Shown in pieces: positions 1 to 15,237 of a stretch of 64,000 bases of DNA. The stretch covers positions 60,001 through 124,000 of the forward strand of contig NMRA01000420.1 in the NCBI GenBank assembly GCA_002633005.1, read 5' to 3'. The notes under the pieces are model-generated. The model was not told where the DNA came from. It saw only the letters and a list, made by a program, of their open reading frames with translations, and made no database searches. This DNA is from Phoronis australis (Eukaryota; Phoronida; Phoronidae). Both the position numbers and the translations under genes were made by a program. The first letter of the stretch is position 1. Every line of letters starts with the position of its first letter.

Positions 1-479
1 AATCCGCCTATGTTGTAATAGCCAGGCAATATACAGCGCCCCTCCTGCTGCCTGGCAGATGGATGCCGCCGTACGGGGGGAGGCTCAGCACGATCATTTT
101 CGAACTGGCATGTCGACGGTGTTTTCTTTTCCGAGTCTTTACCCGATCGCCATGGGACCGGGTGGGGGGATCGAGTATTTCGAGTCCCGGCCCTAAATCC
201 GCTTATGCATATCAGCGTAGATATCGGCTGTGATGGCAACGAAGAGCCTTCGGGAAAGTCTCTCAGAATAAAAATCGTCAGGGTTTGAATTTCCACGCAC
301 CTCCACCGGCTCTTCAGCCATTCATTTTTGTCATAAACTTCACCGATAAAGTGATCAGTGTAGTCGAAACGTCGTATTTCCAAATATAAGTCAACATAAC
401 AACAAGTTTCTTGAAAAAATAGTGAAAAGAGGTGTTAAACAAACATTTAAAACTGATAAAAGCGCTTTTATAGTTCTGC

Positions 480-601
480 CTGCACGCAAAGAAACTTTTT
501 TGGCCGAGACCCGGCCAGTTCAGTTTGCTTGAGCCGGAGTCATGTTCGGCTGTGGAAGTTGTCTTTAAATCAACCGTTGATTTCTGCGACGTAACTAAGA
601 G
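480..601 (+). other. Candidate non-coding first exon ending at a GTGAGT splice donor
   Basis: A locally CpG-richer stretch ends with AAGAG followed by GTGAGT at 602-607, a good match to a metazoan 5' splice site. The only ATG inside opens a reading frame of just 8 codons, so the exon would be untranslated leader. No downstream coding exon was found on this strand before the KLF 3' region. A strong acceptor (pyrimidine tract then GCAG) ends at 2208, but the sequence after it looks repetitive. This is inferred from splice signals only and may be chance. Confidence 0.18.
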
Positions 602-1394
602 GTGAGTTCTTAGGCTAGCTGGTTTAATATTTATTTTTTAATTTCTCGTTGTACACCAGCACTATCAGTGACAGGCGAAAATATCGTGAAAATATTACTT
701 GGCATTTTTGATGATTTTTGAAAAACAAGTAGGGCATTAGAATTTAACGATATCTTTCGATCAATGAAATTGTCACTGAGGAAGACTTCGGATAGAAGAC
801 CTATGTCAGTGTGACACTGGCCGCCGATTCAATTTTAAAGAGTTCCCACCATGACCCTGTGTCTCAAAAAGGAATTTTATTATTACATCTTAACAGATTT
901 AATAGCCTTTAATACACCTGTTGCTACCAAACAATCTAAAAAATTTAAAAATATATTTTTCTGTTATCGGGTATGTACGCAATGGATGGAAGACCGCCTC
1001 AGCCGTTGTTGTTTTACCAGTGCGATATTGAGGAGTTGTGAAAAAAGTCCGCGGGGAGCCGTCTTTTTCAGACATGAAAAGGTGCGTTTGTGGAAACTGT
1101 GGTAACAACAACTTGACTGTGAACGTCTTAGTGTTCAAATTTCCTAAATACGTGAAAGTTGCACAAAAATGGCATCGGTTTGTCATGGGCGGCGCACAAG
1201 AGTGTGGAGTGTCAGTGTGGAACATGAGATTCAGTTTGGCGTAAGCCACACTTTGATCGGCATATTTCAAAGAATCGTGTTTNAAACGATATTTAAATGC
1301 TTCTCTTGGTGATCAGTTGCATTGAAAAATTGTCTTGACCGAAAAACACCGTCGTCAATTTTCAAGACTTAAGAAATATGAACACACATAGGGG
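602..1394. other. Intergenic, no supported gene
   Basis: Overlapping short ORFs on both strands (899-1270 minus, 851-1105 plus) shadow each other and show no domain, no splice context and no codon pattern that favours one. There is a single N at 1283. Confidence 0.6.
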
Positions 1395-1402
1395 GTTATG
1401 CC

Positions 1403-1526
1403 CACAGGGGTCCTCAGCTTCTGATCGTCCCCAATATACTACATATAATACTAGTATGGTATAGTATAGTAATAATAGTATTATATGTAGTATATTGGGG
1501 ACGATCAGAAGCTGAGGACGCCTGTG
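1403..1526. mobile_element. Foldback MITE with 8-bp target duplication
   Basis: This 124-bp element is almost entirely inverted repeat. The left arm (1403-1454) starts CACAGGGGTCCTCAGC and the right arm ends GCTGAGGACGCCTGTG. They pair with one mismatch near the tips, around a loop of about 20 bp rich in AT. The 8 bp GTTATGCC flank it exactly on both sides (1395-1402 and 1527-1534). An 8-bp duplication with CA..TG ends fits hAT or P-type transposition. It encodes nothing. The intact duplication and near-perfect arms suggest recent insertion. Confidence 0.88.
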
Positions 1527-2208
1527 GTTATGCCCATTTCATGCAGGATATGTCGCATAATCCTTCTAATGGAAAGACATGGGTAAAATGACACTTTTAT
1601 TCCAATTGTTTCAGAAAGTTTGAGTACTGCGCTGTGAGCTTGTCACGAATGCCACTCCCACGCCAGCCAACACACGTCACCCATGATCGGAGTCACGCTG
1701 TCCTTCCTCTGCTGTATTCTCTTAAATTGGCCTCCCTGTCAATTCGTTCGTACGTTACGATAAAATTTGCGATTGGTTCTTGAATACTGGGTGGTACTCG
1801 ATCGGTATCAGTGATCAAAGACTGGTCGAGTCCAAAAATGTGCTAAATGAAGTTCTCCAACTCAGTGTGTTTACAAGTGTAGTATTTTTGGCAGCCAGGA
1901 TGCCAAGCAGACGACACAGCTCATTTGAATGTTACATTTACACACTCGCATGATAAACAAGTAAGCTCAAATCCCACAGGAATCGAGTTCCCGTTTTTTT
2001 GTCTACTGATAGTTTTTGCTGAAGGGAAGGTTCACATATCCCGGCCCCCGCAACTTTCGGGCCCCTGTGCACATACAATTGCGCTTTGCCCACTTTTCTG
2101 AGGCAACATGTTGGCCCCCTTTATCAGGGGCACATCCATGATTTTGAGTTAGGGCGCACACAGCCTAAACTGTAGGGATGCAGGGGTCTTGAATGTTTTC
2201 GTTTGCAG

Positions 2209-2560
2209 ACCGTTCAACTAAAAAAAAAATCGATGAAAGGGGTTTGTTCAGGGCCTATGCGTTGTTTATTCACCCCCCGAGCACCCCTGGATGCGCCTAT
2301 ATACTAGTCAGTAATTCGCACCCGTACTGTCTAATGGTATCTGGTAGAATTTTAGGGGGGGCGATGCCCCCCCCCAAATCCGCCACTGCTTATGTTATCC
2401 TAGATCTGCCACTGCAACGTCATAAGATGCAGTCATTCCCACTGGTTGAAATCTGGGAAACCCCTTTCAGTTTACTGTTATGTAGTATGGTGACCAACTT
2501 TGACTTGAATAGTTACAATTTATTAAAAAAAGATCAGATTATGTGCCATTATTATTAACG
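2209..2560. repeat. Degenerate repeat with G/C runs and CCGCCACTG ends
   Basis: The segment has a run of G (2354-2361) facing a run of C (2366-2375), followed by AAATCCGCCACTG and a second GATCTGCCACTG. The same end sequence recurs in the element at 44574-44679, so this is probably a decayed member of a CAGTGGCGGATC-type MITE family. The open frame across it (2193-2558) is not supported as a gene. Confidence 0.4.
2519..2524 (-). terminator. Candidate poly(A) signal of KLF6/7
   Basis: AATAAA read on the minus strand, about 5.1 kb beyond the KLF6/7 stop codon. If used, the gene has a long 3'UTR, as vertebrate KLF7 does. Nearer cryptic signals are possible, so the assignment is tentative. A plus-strand AATAAA at 2599-2604 could serve a convergent transcript. 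Confidence 0.25.
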
Positions 2561-5500
2561 TTGTTTTTAGTTTGCAGTGACATTTCTGTGTATGGGTGAA
2601 TAAAAGCATCCAGAAGATAAACAACAATGTTTAATTGATTCTTTTACTGAGTATTTTATACATAAACAAGCATTTTCAATAATGTTGACGTAACTGAAAT
2701 TTAGTACTCACAGTTACAGTCACAGTTAGGGGTACACAATTAAATTAACAAATACACCAATATACATATAAATTTCCATTTCATTTATAACATATCATCT
2801 TATAAAAAATAGCTTCATATAAAAACATGTATGTCTGGTTACAATAGCGACGTCTTAAGTAAGCTATGTTTGACAGGCACAAGGCTCATTCTTTGTCTTT
2901 CCCATTATGAGCAAAAGATGGCGCTACAACTGTGACCATCTCATGGAATGCAGGTCTCTCACCAAGCACACGGTGTCAACTTGCCCTTTATACAGACAAC
3001 AACTGTTAAACCGTCTGAGCAATTTACCATTCAAAACATGATCTGGTCTTTTGTTTCACATCCAAAACTTGGTAATAATAATAATAATAATAATAATAGA
3101 ATTATGCAATAATTGTATACCGTAGTCAAGTTCACCAAGTGATGGAACAATTTCTGCCCGTCACAGGTTAGAGAAACAATTCAGTGGTAGGACCCACGAA
3201 CACTCTGGCCATGAGCAGGGCCGAGTTCCATAGCAGCAAGAATCTGTGATCAAAGCCAGTGTAGGGCGATATCTTGCATTCCCACTGTGCATTTACGTAT
3301 AGTTATTTACATAGTTCAGCCACTAGATTTTGAGTAACAAGCAACAGTGCTTTTGAGTTGGAGACTATTGGTTTTAGGGACACATAATTAAGATAATCCA
3401 AATACAGCTGTCCGTTTTAAGGTCCAGCCAAACTATTGGGTGGTCCGGTCAATGAACTCTTTCAACACCCTGAGAGAAGAGTAATCAAATTCAACAACAA
3501 TAGGTCATGTCCAAAGGCTTCAAGAGGAGAAATCACACTTGACTAAATGTGAATGAAAATAGAAACCGCTTGTACTAAAATAGCCTGAAAGAATTTGATA
3601 CGAGGAAAAGTCAAATTAGTCGACCAGGATATCTAAGTGGATTTAACAGTCCATAACAAGCAGAACGAAAATAGAAAATCCGATCAGTGTTCAATATCTT
3701 AGCAGATGATTTAAGCTTGGAAATTCAAACAAATTTCCCTGCAAAGTTATACAGAGTACTGTGTTGGTAACACGTCTATTACCTTGGTACAGTCCGTTTC
3801 ACACAATGGCTTAATTATGAAAATCTCACAAAAAAATGAGTCGTGAAATTACGCAAGTTCATGTTTCTTATGGTTATCCTGTGGTCCAAATGGAACTAAC
3901 AGTACTATTAGTGCTAATAATACTAATTTTGGCTAAATAAACTGTTTCGTCGGTAATTTATCTTACGTTGAGGTTGTTCATTCTTGATTCACCAATGTAG
4001 TACTCAATGTAACTTTGTATGTTGTTGACTTTTTATGGAACTCCAGTGCAAGTTGACATCTCCAACAAAAACAGCAATTTCAAACCAAACACAAATACCG
4101 GTACACGAGTTCTCTGAAAATCCCCAAGCCATAAATATTAATTAATCTCTACTTTTTTCAACTTTGCTTCTTGCCTAGTACCCAAGAATATATATATATA
4201 TATACGTATATCTTAACTGTCTTTCATTGCTCATACCTACTGTTAAGCATAAGACCCAAAAAGAAAACTAATTCATCGAATACAAACTCTAGTCTGCCTA
4301 AAATGTGCCATAAAAAGTGACACTGCATAGCTTATTTAAGACATGACTTCCAAGAGATACTCTCTTTCCAGCCAGAAGTAGCCGACTTGGAAACACGAAC
4401 AGGGTTGGCTTTAAACACTAAGCTGCTGGACGAATACAAGTAACTGCTACGCACAATGTCATGCTTCTTCTGTATCAAACAAAAATAAGTGACAAAATGA
4501 TGACTCTCAACAATAAACAACAACACAGACATTGGTCAAAGACTAACTACCATGCTGCGAATGTTATAGTCCTAGCCACAATAAACCATATTTTGGTGTC
4601 AAAAAAAAATTTCCTCACAGGCGTATTTGCAGTTACAAAGCGACATCATCACGAGCCTATTCTACGGCTGAATAGAAATTGCTGGCAATAAAATGTCTGA
4701 AATTCCCCAGACGGACAAACCGCTTCAGAGAAACAAGTAAATTTTGTAAAGCTAATCTAAGCAAGGAACTATAGGAGATAGTACGTGGCCCAGATCAAAA
4801 GTTGTATTATTGACAGAATGCGCATATTTATTGCACCTTGAAATTTCATAACGCGTTGCGCATTACAATTTACAAAACACACAAATATTATATAATAGAT
4901 ATTTTAGACCAAACGAAAGAAAAAACTAAACTAAGTTCCACTTTTCGGCTGTCCGATGGATTAAACAGAATTAGCTTTCCAATATTACTACAAAAGATCT
5001 ACTGACATCAGCGCCACCTCATGGAAACACATGACAATGGCATGCTTGTTCTATTCAGTCACACTAGTGTCCCATTGAAAGTATAACTTTGCCAGAGAGA
5101 GGGCAGCAGCTGTAGCAGACAAACACAGTAAGGCCCCCTGGTGGCCTGAACAAATTCTCAAGAGATTCTGAGGGTTTCATTCTCTCAGTGATTATGCTGT
5201 CGAACTGACTTGATGAAGACAACTGCAGGGTGGAGAAACTATGCCGTGACTGGATGTGTTTATACTCTGGGCAATCAGCAGACATAGATAAAAAACTCCA
5301 TCGTTTCTAAGCAAACTGCTCGCAGAGTGACCATTGGCTATGAGGTTCAAGTCTGTAGTGCTTTTGAATAAGGTCAAGGGATTTGTATAGTGATTAAAAC
5401 CTATGGCCAATGATCTGGTCACAGCATTTCTGACATCTCTGAATTGCTTCTCAACCCAAAACTGGCCACATTAATTTGTTGGCTTGATCTGATAACACCG

Positions 5501-7628
5501 GGGATATCATCAACATGGAATACCAGACAAGTGAGAACACCATATACACGCTGTGTCACAAGCATCAATGCAGCTAAATCTAACTAAATCTACACATAAC
5601 ATAACATAACAACAGAATTAGAATGTAACAAACATACAATAACAAAAATATACAGTTTAGAAATCCCCTAAACAACCAAATAATTTTAACGTACAAAATG
5701 TTGTGAAAGACTGTTAGATGAATTTTGCCAGAAAGCGTTATGTTCACAGTGCTAGGGGTCAAACAATCGAATTAACGTATCACAAGCTTCTATATTCGCA
5801 GATTCAACTGCACAATTAAACTACGACTAAACTTTGCAAAACTGCGTAGCGAAGAAATAGACTTACAGCCCTAATGTTCCCATCCATGTACATTAACATG
5901 CACAAACTGATCCAGAAGGGTAAACACATACCATGCACCTAATCTATCTCAAGTATTTTCTCGCTACTCCTCGCATCACTACACCCACGTAATAGTTCTA
6001 GAATTGTGGGGGGCGGGGTTCTCTCCTGAATTCGGATAGGGATGTGCCTCCTTTCGGAAATCAAAATCCAGACCAACGCCAATACCCTGGTACGGCAAAA
6101 AGGCTCCGAAGTCGGGACTGAATGACGAAATGCTTGTCCAAGCCGATAACACAGTTAATCATGGTAAATAAAGAAAGTAACATGGCTACAAAGGTAACAT
6201 AGAGTCACCAGTATGATGAAATCTCCCCAATTTACAACACAATATGGTGGACAAGTCGAAAGTTATTTTCTGATTTTTTTCCAGAAAAGATATGTTGCAT
6301 AGAATGAGATAGATCACTTCTTCATTTTTAAGTTCTACTACCATAGGTACAGCAATGCCAGTTCATCATATCCACCCCAGAACATGTTCGAAAGCACGTA
6401 CATCCGTCCCAAAATAGTGCCCACAACGAAATACCCACCTAAGGCAATACCCATAGATGGCACATCCCTAATACTCTACTTTTAGGTAACCTCCATCACG
6501 AACTTACAATGGACTACAAAAACTGCCTGAATTTTAGAAATATGTCATTGCAAAGACAGTTGGGATGCTTTGAAATGAAGACCTGAAGATTAAAGGCTCT
6601 TGAATTTCAACACCATCTGTCAAATTAGAACTGATTTCTCTGCTCAAGAAGAACTGACAACAGAGCATAGCCTCAAAAGAAAATCGACCAAGGTCAAAGT
6701 CACTGAGATACGAACACAAAGAGAAGCAGAGAGGTGGAAATGAAAACCCAACTCGTCTTTTTGACAGAACGGGTGCTTGTAGCAGGTTTAACGTGTGGAA
6801 GTGAATCAATAACTGCAAATACTTCACCTTCATCGGACAAGTTTTGCAGCCCGAATTGGTGAAATTACCATCATCAGTATAATAGTCCCATACAACTCTA
6901 CTAACCAAACCTTGTCACAGATACCAGACCAGTTAGACGTCATGGTCTCCCAACTAATTAATCCCAATATACCATGCAAGAGTGCACATAGCCCACTTAA
7001 GTAGTACTTTACCTTGATTTCCCTAGCTGCATATATAATCAATAACCATCTTCCACCATGACCCTACGCTGCCTACATGGTGTGCCATTACAGACGACAC
7101 GAAGAGGATCCCAGGGTGTCGGTCACAATGAACCATACAATTTTTAAGAGTCGTGATTCTTAAGCGCACAATTTTCAGGCTTTGTTGACACTGCTGTGAA
7201 TACGACATTTTGTCCAAGGAAGTTCGGAAAGGTCACAAACACATAGGGTGTCTATGAGTCCTCCATTATAGCAATTAAGTGTCCGAGCAAGGATGGTGGG
7301 GTTCGACGTCCCTCTTTCAGGATACACGCTTGTAAGATTCCGTGGGTCGGGCTAAAATGTAGGACTACATAAGACTATATGCAGAACTTTGAAAAACTTT
7401 GGAGCAACTCACAACTTGTAAGAACAGCCCTTTGTCCAGTTCCATCATTTTCAAAATCTTAAGTTTTTGGGACTCCTGCGACTCAAATATTGTACATCTC
7501 ACTGTGACCAATACCATTTAGGGCTCAATTCAAAGCCCAATACTTTGCACATGGAAATTAGCCAAGTAATGACTTTTTATGCGTCAATTCCTAAATATGA
7601 CAACAACTAATGACAAATATAAGACAAC
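2525..7628 (-). other. Probable KLF6/7 3'UTR, no other gene seen
   Basis: AT-rich sequence without a convincing coding exon on either strand. It is notably poor in transposon ends compared with the rest of the window, as expected of transcribed, constrained 3'UTR. It holds a (TAA)n tract (3073-3098) and a (TA)n tract near 4190-4204. Extent of the transcript is inferred. Confidence 0.4.
3073..3098. repeat. (TAA)n microsatellite
   Basis: About nine TAA units in a row, within the presumed KLF6/7 3'UTR. Confidence 0.9.
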
Positions 7629-10388
<2,760 letters not shown>

Positions 10389-11004
10389 CTGTATGTGTCC
10401 TAAGATGGGCCTTGAGATGGGAACTTTTTGTGTACACCTTCTTGCATCCCGTGTAAGGACATTTATGAATTCTGCGTTTACTATCTGGACTGACATCGGC
10501 ACGTCTCACTGGTGACCTGGGAAGAACGGTGGTGCTCCGACTCCTGGGAGCGACACTCGGCTGGACTGCCATCAACCCTGATATCTGTCGATCGGGAGAG
10601 TCTGGTGGTGTTAGCGCCACAGTAGCTGGCCTAGATGACTGTGCCACCAACTTCAGAGCGAATGGATCATTGAATTTGGTAGAGACGGGAGAGGAGGGAT
10701 CACTGATGTTACTATCCCAGGATACACCGCTGGAGACGGACGAGTAACTCGCTAAACTTAACCTGTCATGACTGCGCACTGAATCGTGGCCTCTGATGTC
10801 ACTAATGTTCAAATGGGCCAAGTCTTTTAGTTTCTCCTCGGCATCTAGAGTGTCTAATCGTTTCCTCGTCACAGGACCGTCTACAAAATCATCATCGTCT
10901 TCTAACTGGAATTTATTCCACGGATTATCTAAATCTGTGTCGAGTTTTTTGTACGACGTAAGCCTCGGTTCATTCTTCAAGTAACGCTCCATCTCGAGGC
11001 AATT
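10389..11004 (-). CDS. KLF6/7: KLF6/7 exon 2: regulatory region and zinc finger 1
   Basis: Central exon of a C2H2 transcription factor that binds GC/CACCC boxes in the nucleus. The acceptor is TTTATTTGCAG and splicing from exon 1 is phase 0; the donor is GTGAGTAT. It encodes residues 35-240. [14 protein letters not shown] matches the conserved N-terminal KLF6/7 motif (human KLF7 TCLELERYLQTEPR). An acidic EDDDD follows near 69-73, then a Ser-rich stretch (118-142), ALKLVAQ (150-156, like KLF7 TLKLVAK), LTPPDSP (165-171, like LTPPSSP) and basic residues before finger 1. Finger 1 ([20 protein letters not shown] and on) has ligands C216, C221, H234, H238. Reading through either splice site gives a longer apparent ORF (10288-11121); those ends are intronic. 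Confidence 0.97.
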
Positions 11005-14000
11005 CTGCAAATAAAAATAAAAACCAATTAGATGAGAAATGATGTTCCTCAATTTGTATCTCGGAGGTCCTGCCATCAGTGTCATGTCTTCTAATAAGAA
11101 AGCATTTGTGAAAATTGCCAATCTAACAACAGTATAAGTATTGAAAACTTAAATATATTCATAATGTAACAACCATTTTGCAGTTCATTTCAAATTTCTG
11201 AAAAGAAGCCTACAAGAGTAGAGGAACTTCAATACAGCATAACTTTCAATGAAGGGAGAAACATGAGATGTTATATAACATTTATTTTTATTAACACCTG
11301 GTTAATGATTCAACAAAAGGCCTGTTTTGAATTAACTTTAAGGACAGCTAACTATTACATTTGAAGGGTTAGGAACATATTTCATATTAAAGAAGGAAAA
11401 TATGGCATAGTTATGTATAACCGTGTTCAAATTTTCCACTTTAAATTCAATTACTCTTTTTACATCACAAAACTGAACATGAAAATTTAATGTGATAGAT
11501 CTTGGCATGCGACACGACAGGACGCGACTTGAGTCACGAGTCCACTGTAGCGGCAATAACTAATTCTCCTTTTATGTACAACAAATTTGTTTATGACAAA
11601 ACATTAAAATACCACCTAGACAAGCATAGCTTAAACCTTATCAAATAATTGAAGCGAACATTTACTTTCTAGACCACTCACACACAAAACAGCCTTCGTA
11701 TATTGAGAAGACATTTTTTACATAGTCCACATAGCTACTAACTCTATGCTTGGCTGAACTTACTTTCAGTAAAAATGAATCGCTGACTCGTGCCCACGAT
11801 GAAAACTTGCGTATAATGCGTAATCATATGGCACATCCAAAAATTTTATTTAACTATATTGAGCCCGAAATCAAAAGGGAGAACAGAACAGCATGTACTT
11901 TGCCATGTCTGTGTAGAAATTAACACAAGAATAAAATCCAATTCCCAAACCATAACTTATTTTCCCATTACAAGCTGTAAGAACTCTGCATGTGAGGACA
12001 GGAACATAGCACACAATTTAACTATTTTTAAAATGGACAACCCCACCCACGATGAGTCAAGCAATGGATATTTGAACTAAGACCTTCCTTATCGCAGAAT
12101 TACCAAAAACAAACTAGCTTAATCATCCAAGATCCCACAAATCTTCATCAACTGTACAGGTCCAATTCCAGCGTAGAATTTAACAAAAATAATCGAGCAT
12201 TAGCAATGTTCTCGGCGACCTGTTTTAAATGTGTTGTTTGCCATCATTTGCGACAAGTCTACACCAGTAGAACACTGCTAGGTACTGCTTGAAATATACA
12301 AAATTGAGACCCGTTTGTAACTAAGGTATTGTCAGTTGTTGGAGGATCTTCTTCTGCACAGCTGTGCATTAGTACATTTGCAAAACATGTGCAGTGCACT
12401 GCAAGTACTTTTGAACAACATAAAATGTTAGCCATCATCTGGTGCTTATGTTTTTGCATGCTTCCAATACGTATGGGTTTTCAGATGTGGAGAACACTGA
12501 TTTAGACAGCGCACTCGGACAAGCAATGCCCCAGAGTCCCAGCATAGCACTTTCAGCAAGTGGCACTACAGTGGACTCATTGTACATGGAGACAACACTA
12601 CACAAGTGAAGACACATTAGAGACTGTCTCTCAAATTTGGGAAACCGAAACCGAAATTTCTTAATTCTGAAGATTGGGACATGAGCTTTGTATGAAAAAG
12701 CCTTAAGATGAAGTCATTGAAGACAGCTGGCGTCATAACAGAATTCAGATTCAGAATGGGTCATTTTCCATTCCTCTTAATTCTTGAACTATGCTTATCG
12801 ATATTGCTCATTTCTAAAATTTAGTACAAGTTCCGACCTTGAGCAAAGCAATTATTTTTACTCTAAGGTAGAAAATTTGTAACAGAGGTACACAGTGAAA
12901 AACTATTTGGACACTTTCAAGATGACAGTTGCATATCACTGCACACAGACAGTAGTGATGTGGGCGGGCGCAACATGAACCAGGCGCATACCTGCAGGTA
13001 TACAGTCCCACAGTGTTTGGCTTGTGCAAATAGTAATGGCAAAGGTTCATTGATGAAAATGTAACCTGATGATTCATCAGTTAGACAGAATAACTCTAAC
13101 TTTGTATACAAGTCGTTTTTGAACTGACATCACAAACTGGATTGATTTCAAAACATAAAGAACGGCATGCATATTTAATAAATTGCTCCCGAGAAATAAT
13201 TCATTCATCAAAAGATTTTGTCGTTTGTGGATATTGCTTAACTCTTCACAAAATGTTATCAGTGAATACTATTATGTAGCTACATTAAGTCTATCATACC
13301 AGCAGTCAAACCAAGATAATAGTATAAATGGATTCAGCCATCTTGGTAATATCATGTATCTTGTGTCAAAAGGTCCCTAGGCAAAATCTGAATAGTACAC
13401 ACACACCGCTATTTTAATGTTTTTCACACGGCCTTGAGCATGAAACCTAAACCGAAACAATTTTACATGAGTAGAAACTTCGAACAACAAGCAAAATTTG
13501 AAGCATATCATATTTTCGTTTTTTGAGAGTTATAAGACAAAAAATGCAGCCAAAGTGCCCAGATGTCCAACAACCCTGTAACACAGAAGGCCAACACTGC
13601 TTGTTGACTTGAAAACAGGTAGACCAGATTGTGTGATTCAGAGGTATGTGCCCCATTATCCAGGGCTAACAATAGGTGGACAAACAGAGCACACCCTGGA
13701 TTTATCAGGCCTAAAGCGTGGGAGTCTGAAACCCTCCACTTTTCACAACAGGCTTGAAGAAACATTAAACATTATTAGTGCTGGTCTCCTACCTGCCAAC
13801 ATCAGCACACATTGTGTGTTGCGATTTTTGGTTTGATCTCAGAGGCTGACAGCTTATTCGACAAATTGTGATCAAACTAACCCCTAACTGTCAATAAAAA
13901 TAATTGTAATAATAATATTTAACAATATTCTAGACATTTTATAACTGTTAGTTGTGATATTTATCCAAGAACAGGCAAATGATCAATAATCAGTCACACC

Positions 14001-15036
14001 TTGCCAATTTCAAACAAAAGTAGTTGCCCAAATTGGTTGTTTTACTTCTTTATCAAAGGAGATGACATTTTGCGAATGCTTAATTATTTCCAAATCAAGT
14101 ATCATGATTTTGGGTACAGAACTTCAGTGTTAATAAAGTTACTTTTTTATCAAAAGCAAAACTTCACACTCTGCACAAAGCTGGGAACATGTTACCGTAG
14201 CAACCATACAATGTTGTGGGATTCTAACATCCAGCTCGAGGAGTGTGGCAGAATTTCCAGTTTATGCACAACGAGAAAGGGTTGACAGGTCAGGTTCATG
14301 TGGGCCAAGTGGAAGTATACCGGTATGTGAAGTTTGTTGAACTCAAATGGTTGACTGAATGACCTGGAGACCAGACTCACATTACAACACTTATCTAGAC
14401 AGGTCAGATTATGAATTGAAGTATAACTATAGGGTGGGCGGCAAAGTTTCTGGTATGTATACATCTAATTTATTGATTTGATAAATGGCTGTGAGCCAAC
14501 TGATTCAGGTAAGGAGTGTTGATAATCAGGGCGGGGACACAATACAGTGGTGAGAATCAGAAAACTCTTGAGCAATCACCATGATGAGTCACTGAAGGTC
14601 CCAGCAACAGCATATGATCTGGACCATAAATGTTTACACTTAACTCGGCCATTGGATGTAGAAATAAGGTTGCCAGTGATTTTAGATCGGATTCTCAGCC
14701 ACACCGCTACAAAGTTCTTATGAATGAATGAACCCAGTTGACTAGTTTACATTAGAAGTTGTTTTCCCTCCCTGAAAAGTACAATATGAAATCCAAGACT
14801 GGTAAACATCAGATTATGAATGTCGTGAAAGTATTCAGCAGAGCGAACAATGAGGACCTGTTGAAATCCTGATCCTGGAGATATCACAATACCACAACGA
14901 AAAACTATTTATTCAACTAGCATTGACACCGATTTCTTAGTCCAGATGCATTGAATGGTAAAAAATGACTGATCATGGGGAGGATACAATTGACAGTGAC
15001 TGGCCATACAAACCACAGTAGATACAGTCTACCATG

Positions 15037-15237
15037 CAGTGCTGTAGTGGGGCGTAGGCGCAGCCAACCACCTTTTTGCTTTTTAACGTTGTGCCTACCC
15101 ACCGTCAAATAAGAGGCCTACGCATTTGTGAGTCGGGTTCTGAGAGTTCAATGCACCTTTAAAATTCAGCGCTCAAGGCAATAGATACGATGGGTTTTGG
15201 GCGCCTACTTATCTCTAATTTTACCACTACAGCACTG
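15037..15237. mobile_element. hAT-like MITE, copy 1
   Basis: Terminal inverted repeats CAGTGCTGTAGTGG at the left and CCACTACAGCACTG at the right. The subterminal regions share GGGCGTAGGCGC and GCGCCTAC. The flanks CTACCATG and GTACCATG agree at 7 of 8 bases, an 8-bp duplication as expected for hAT. Internal sequence is non-coding. A second copy is at 36580-36738. Confidence 0.88.
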
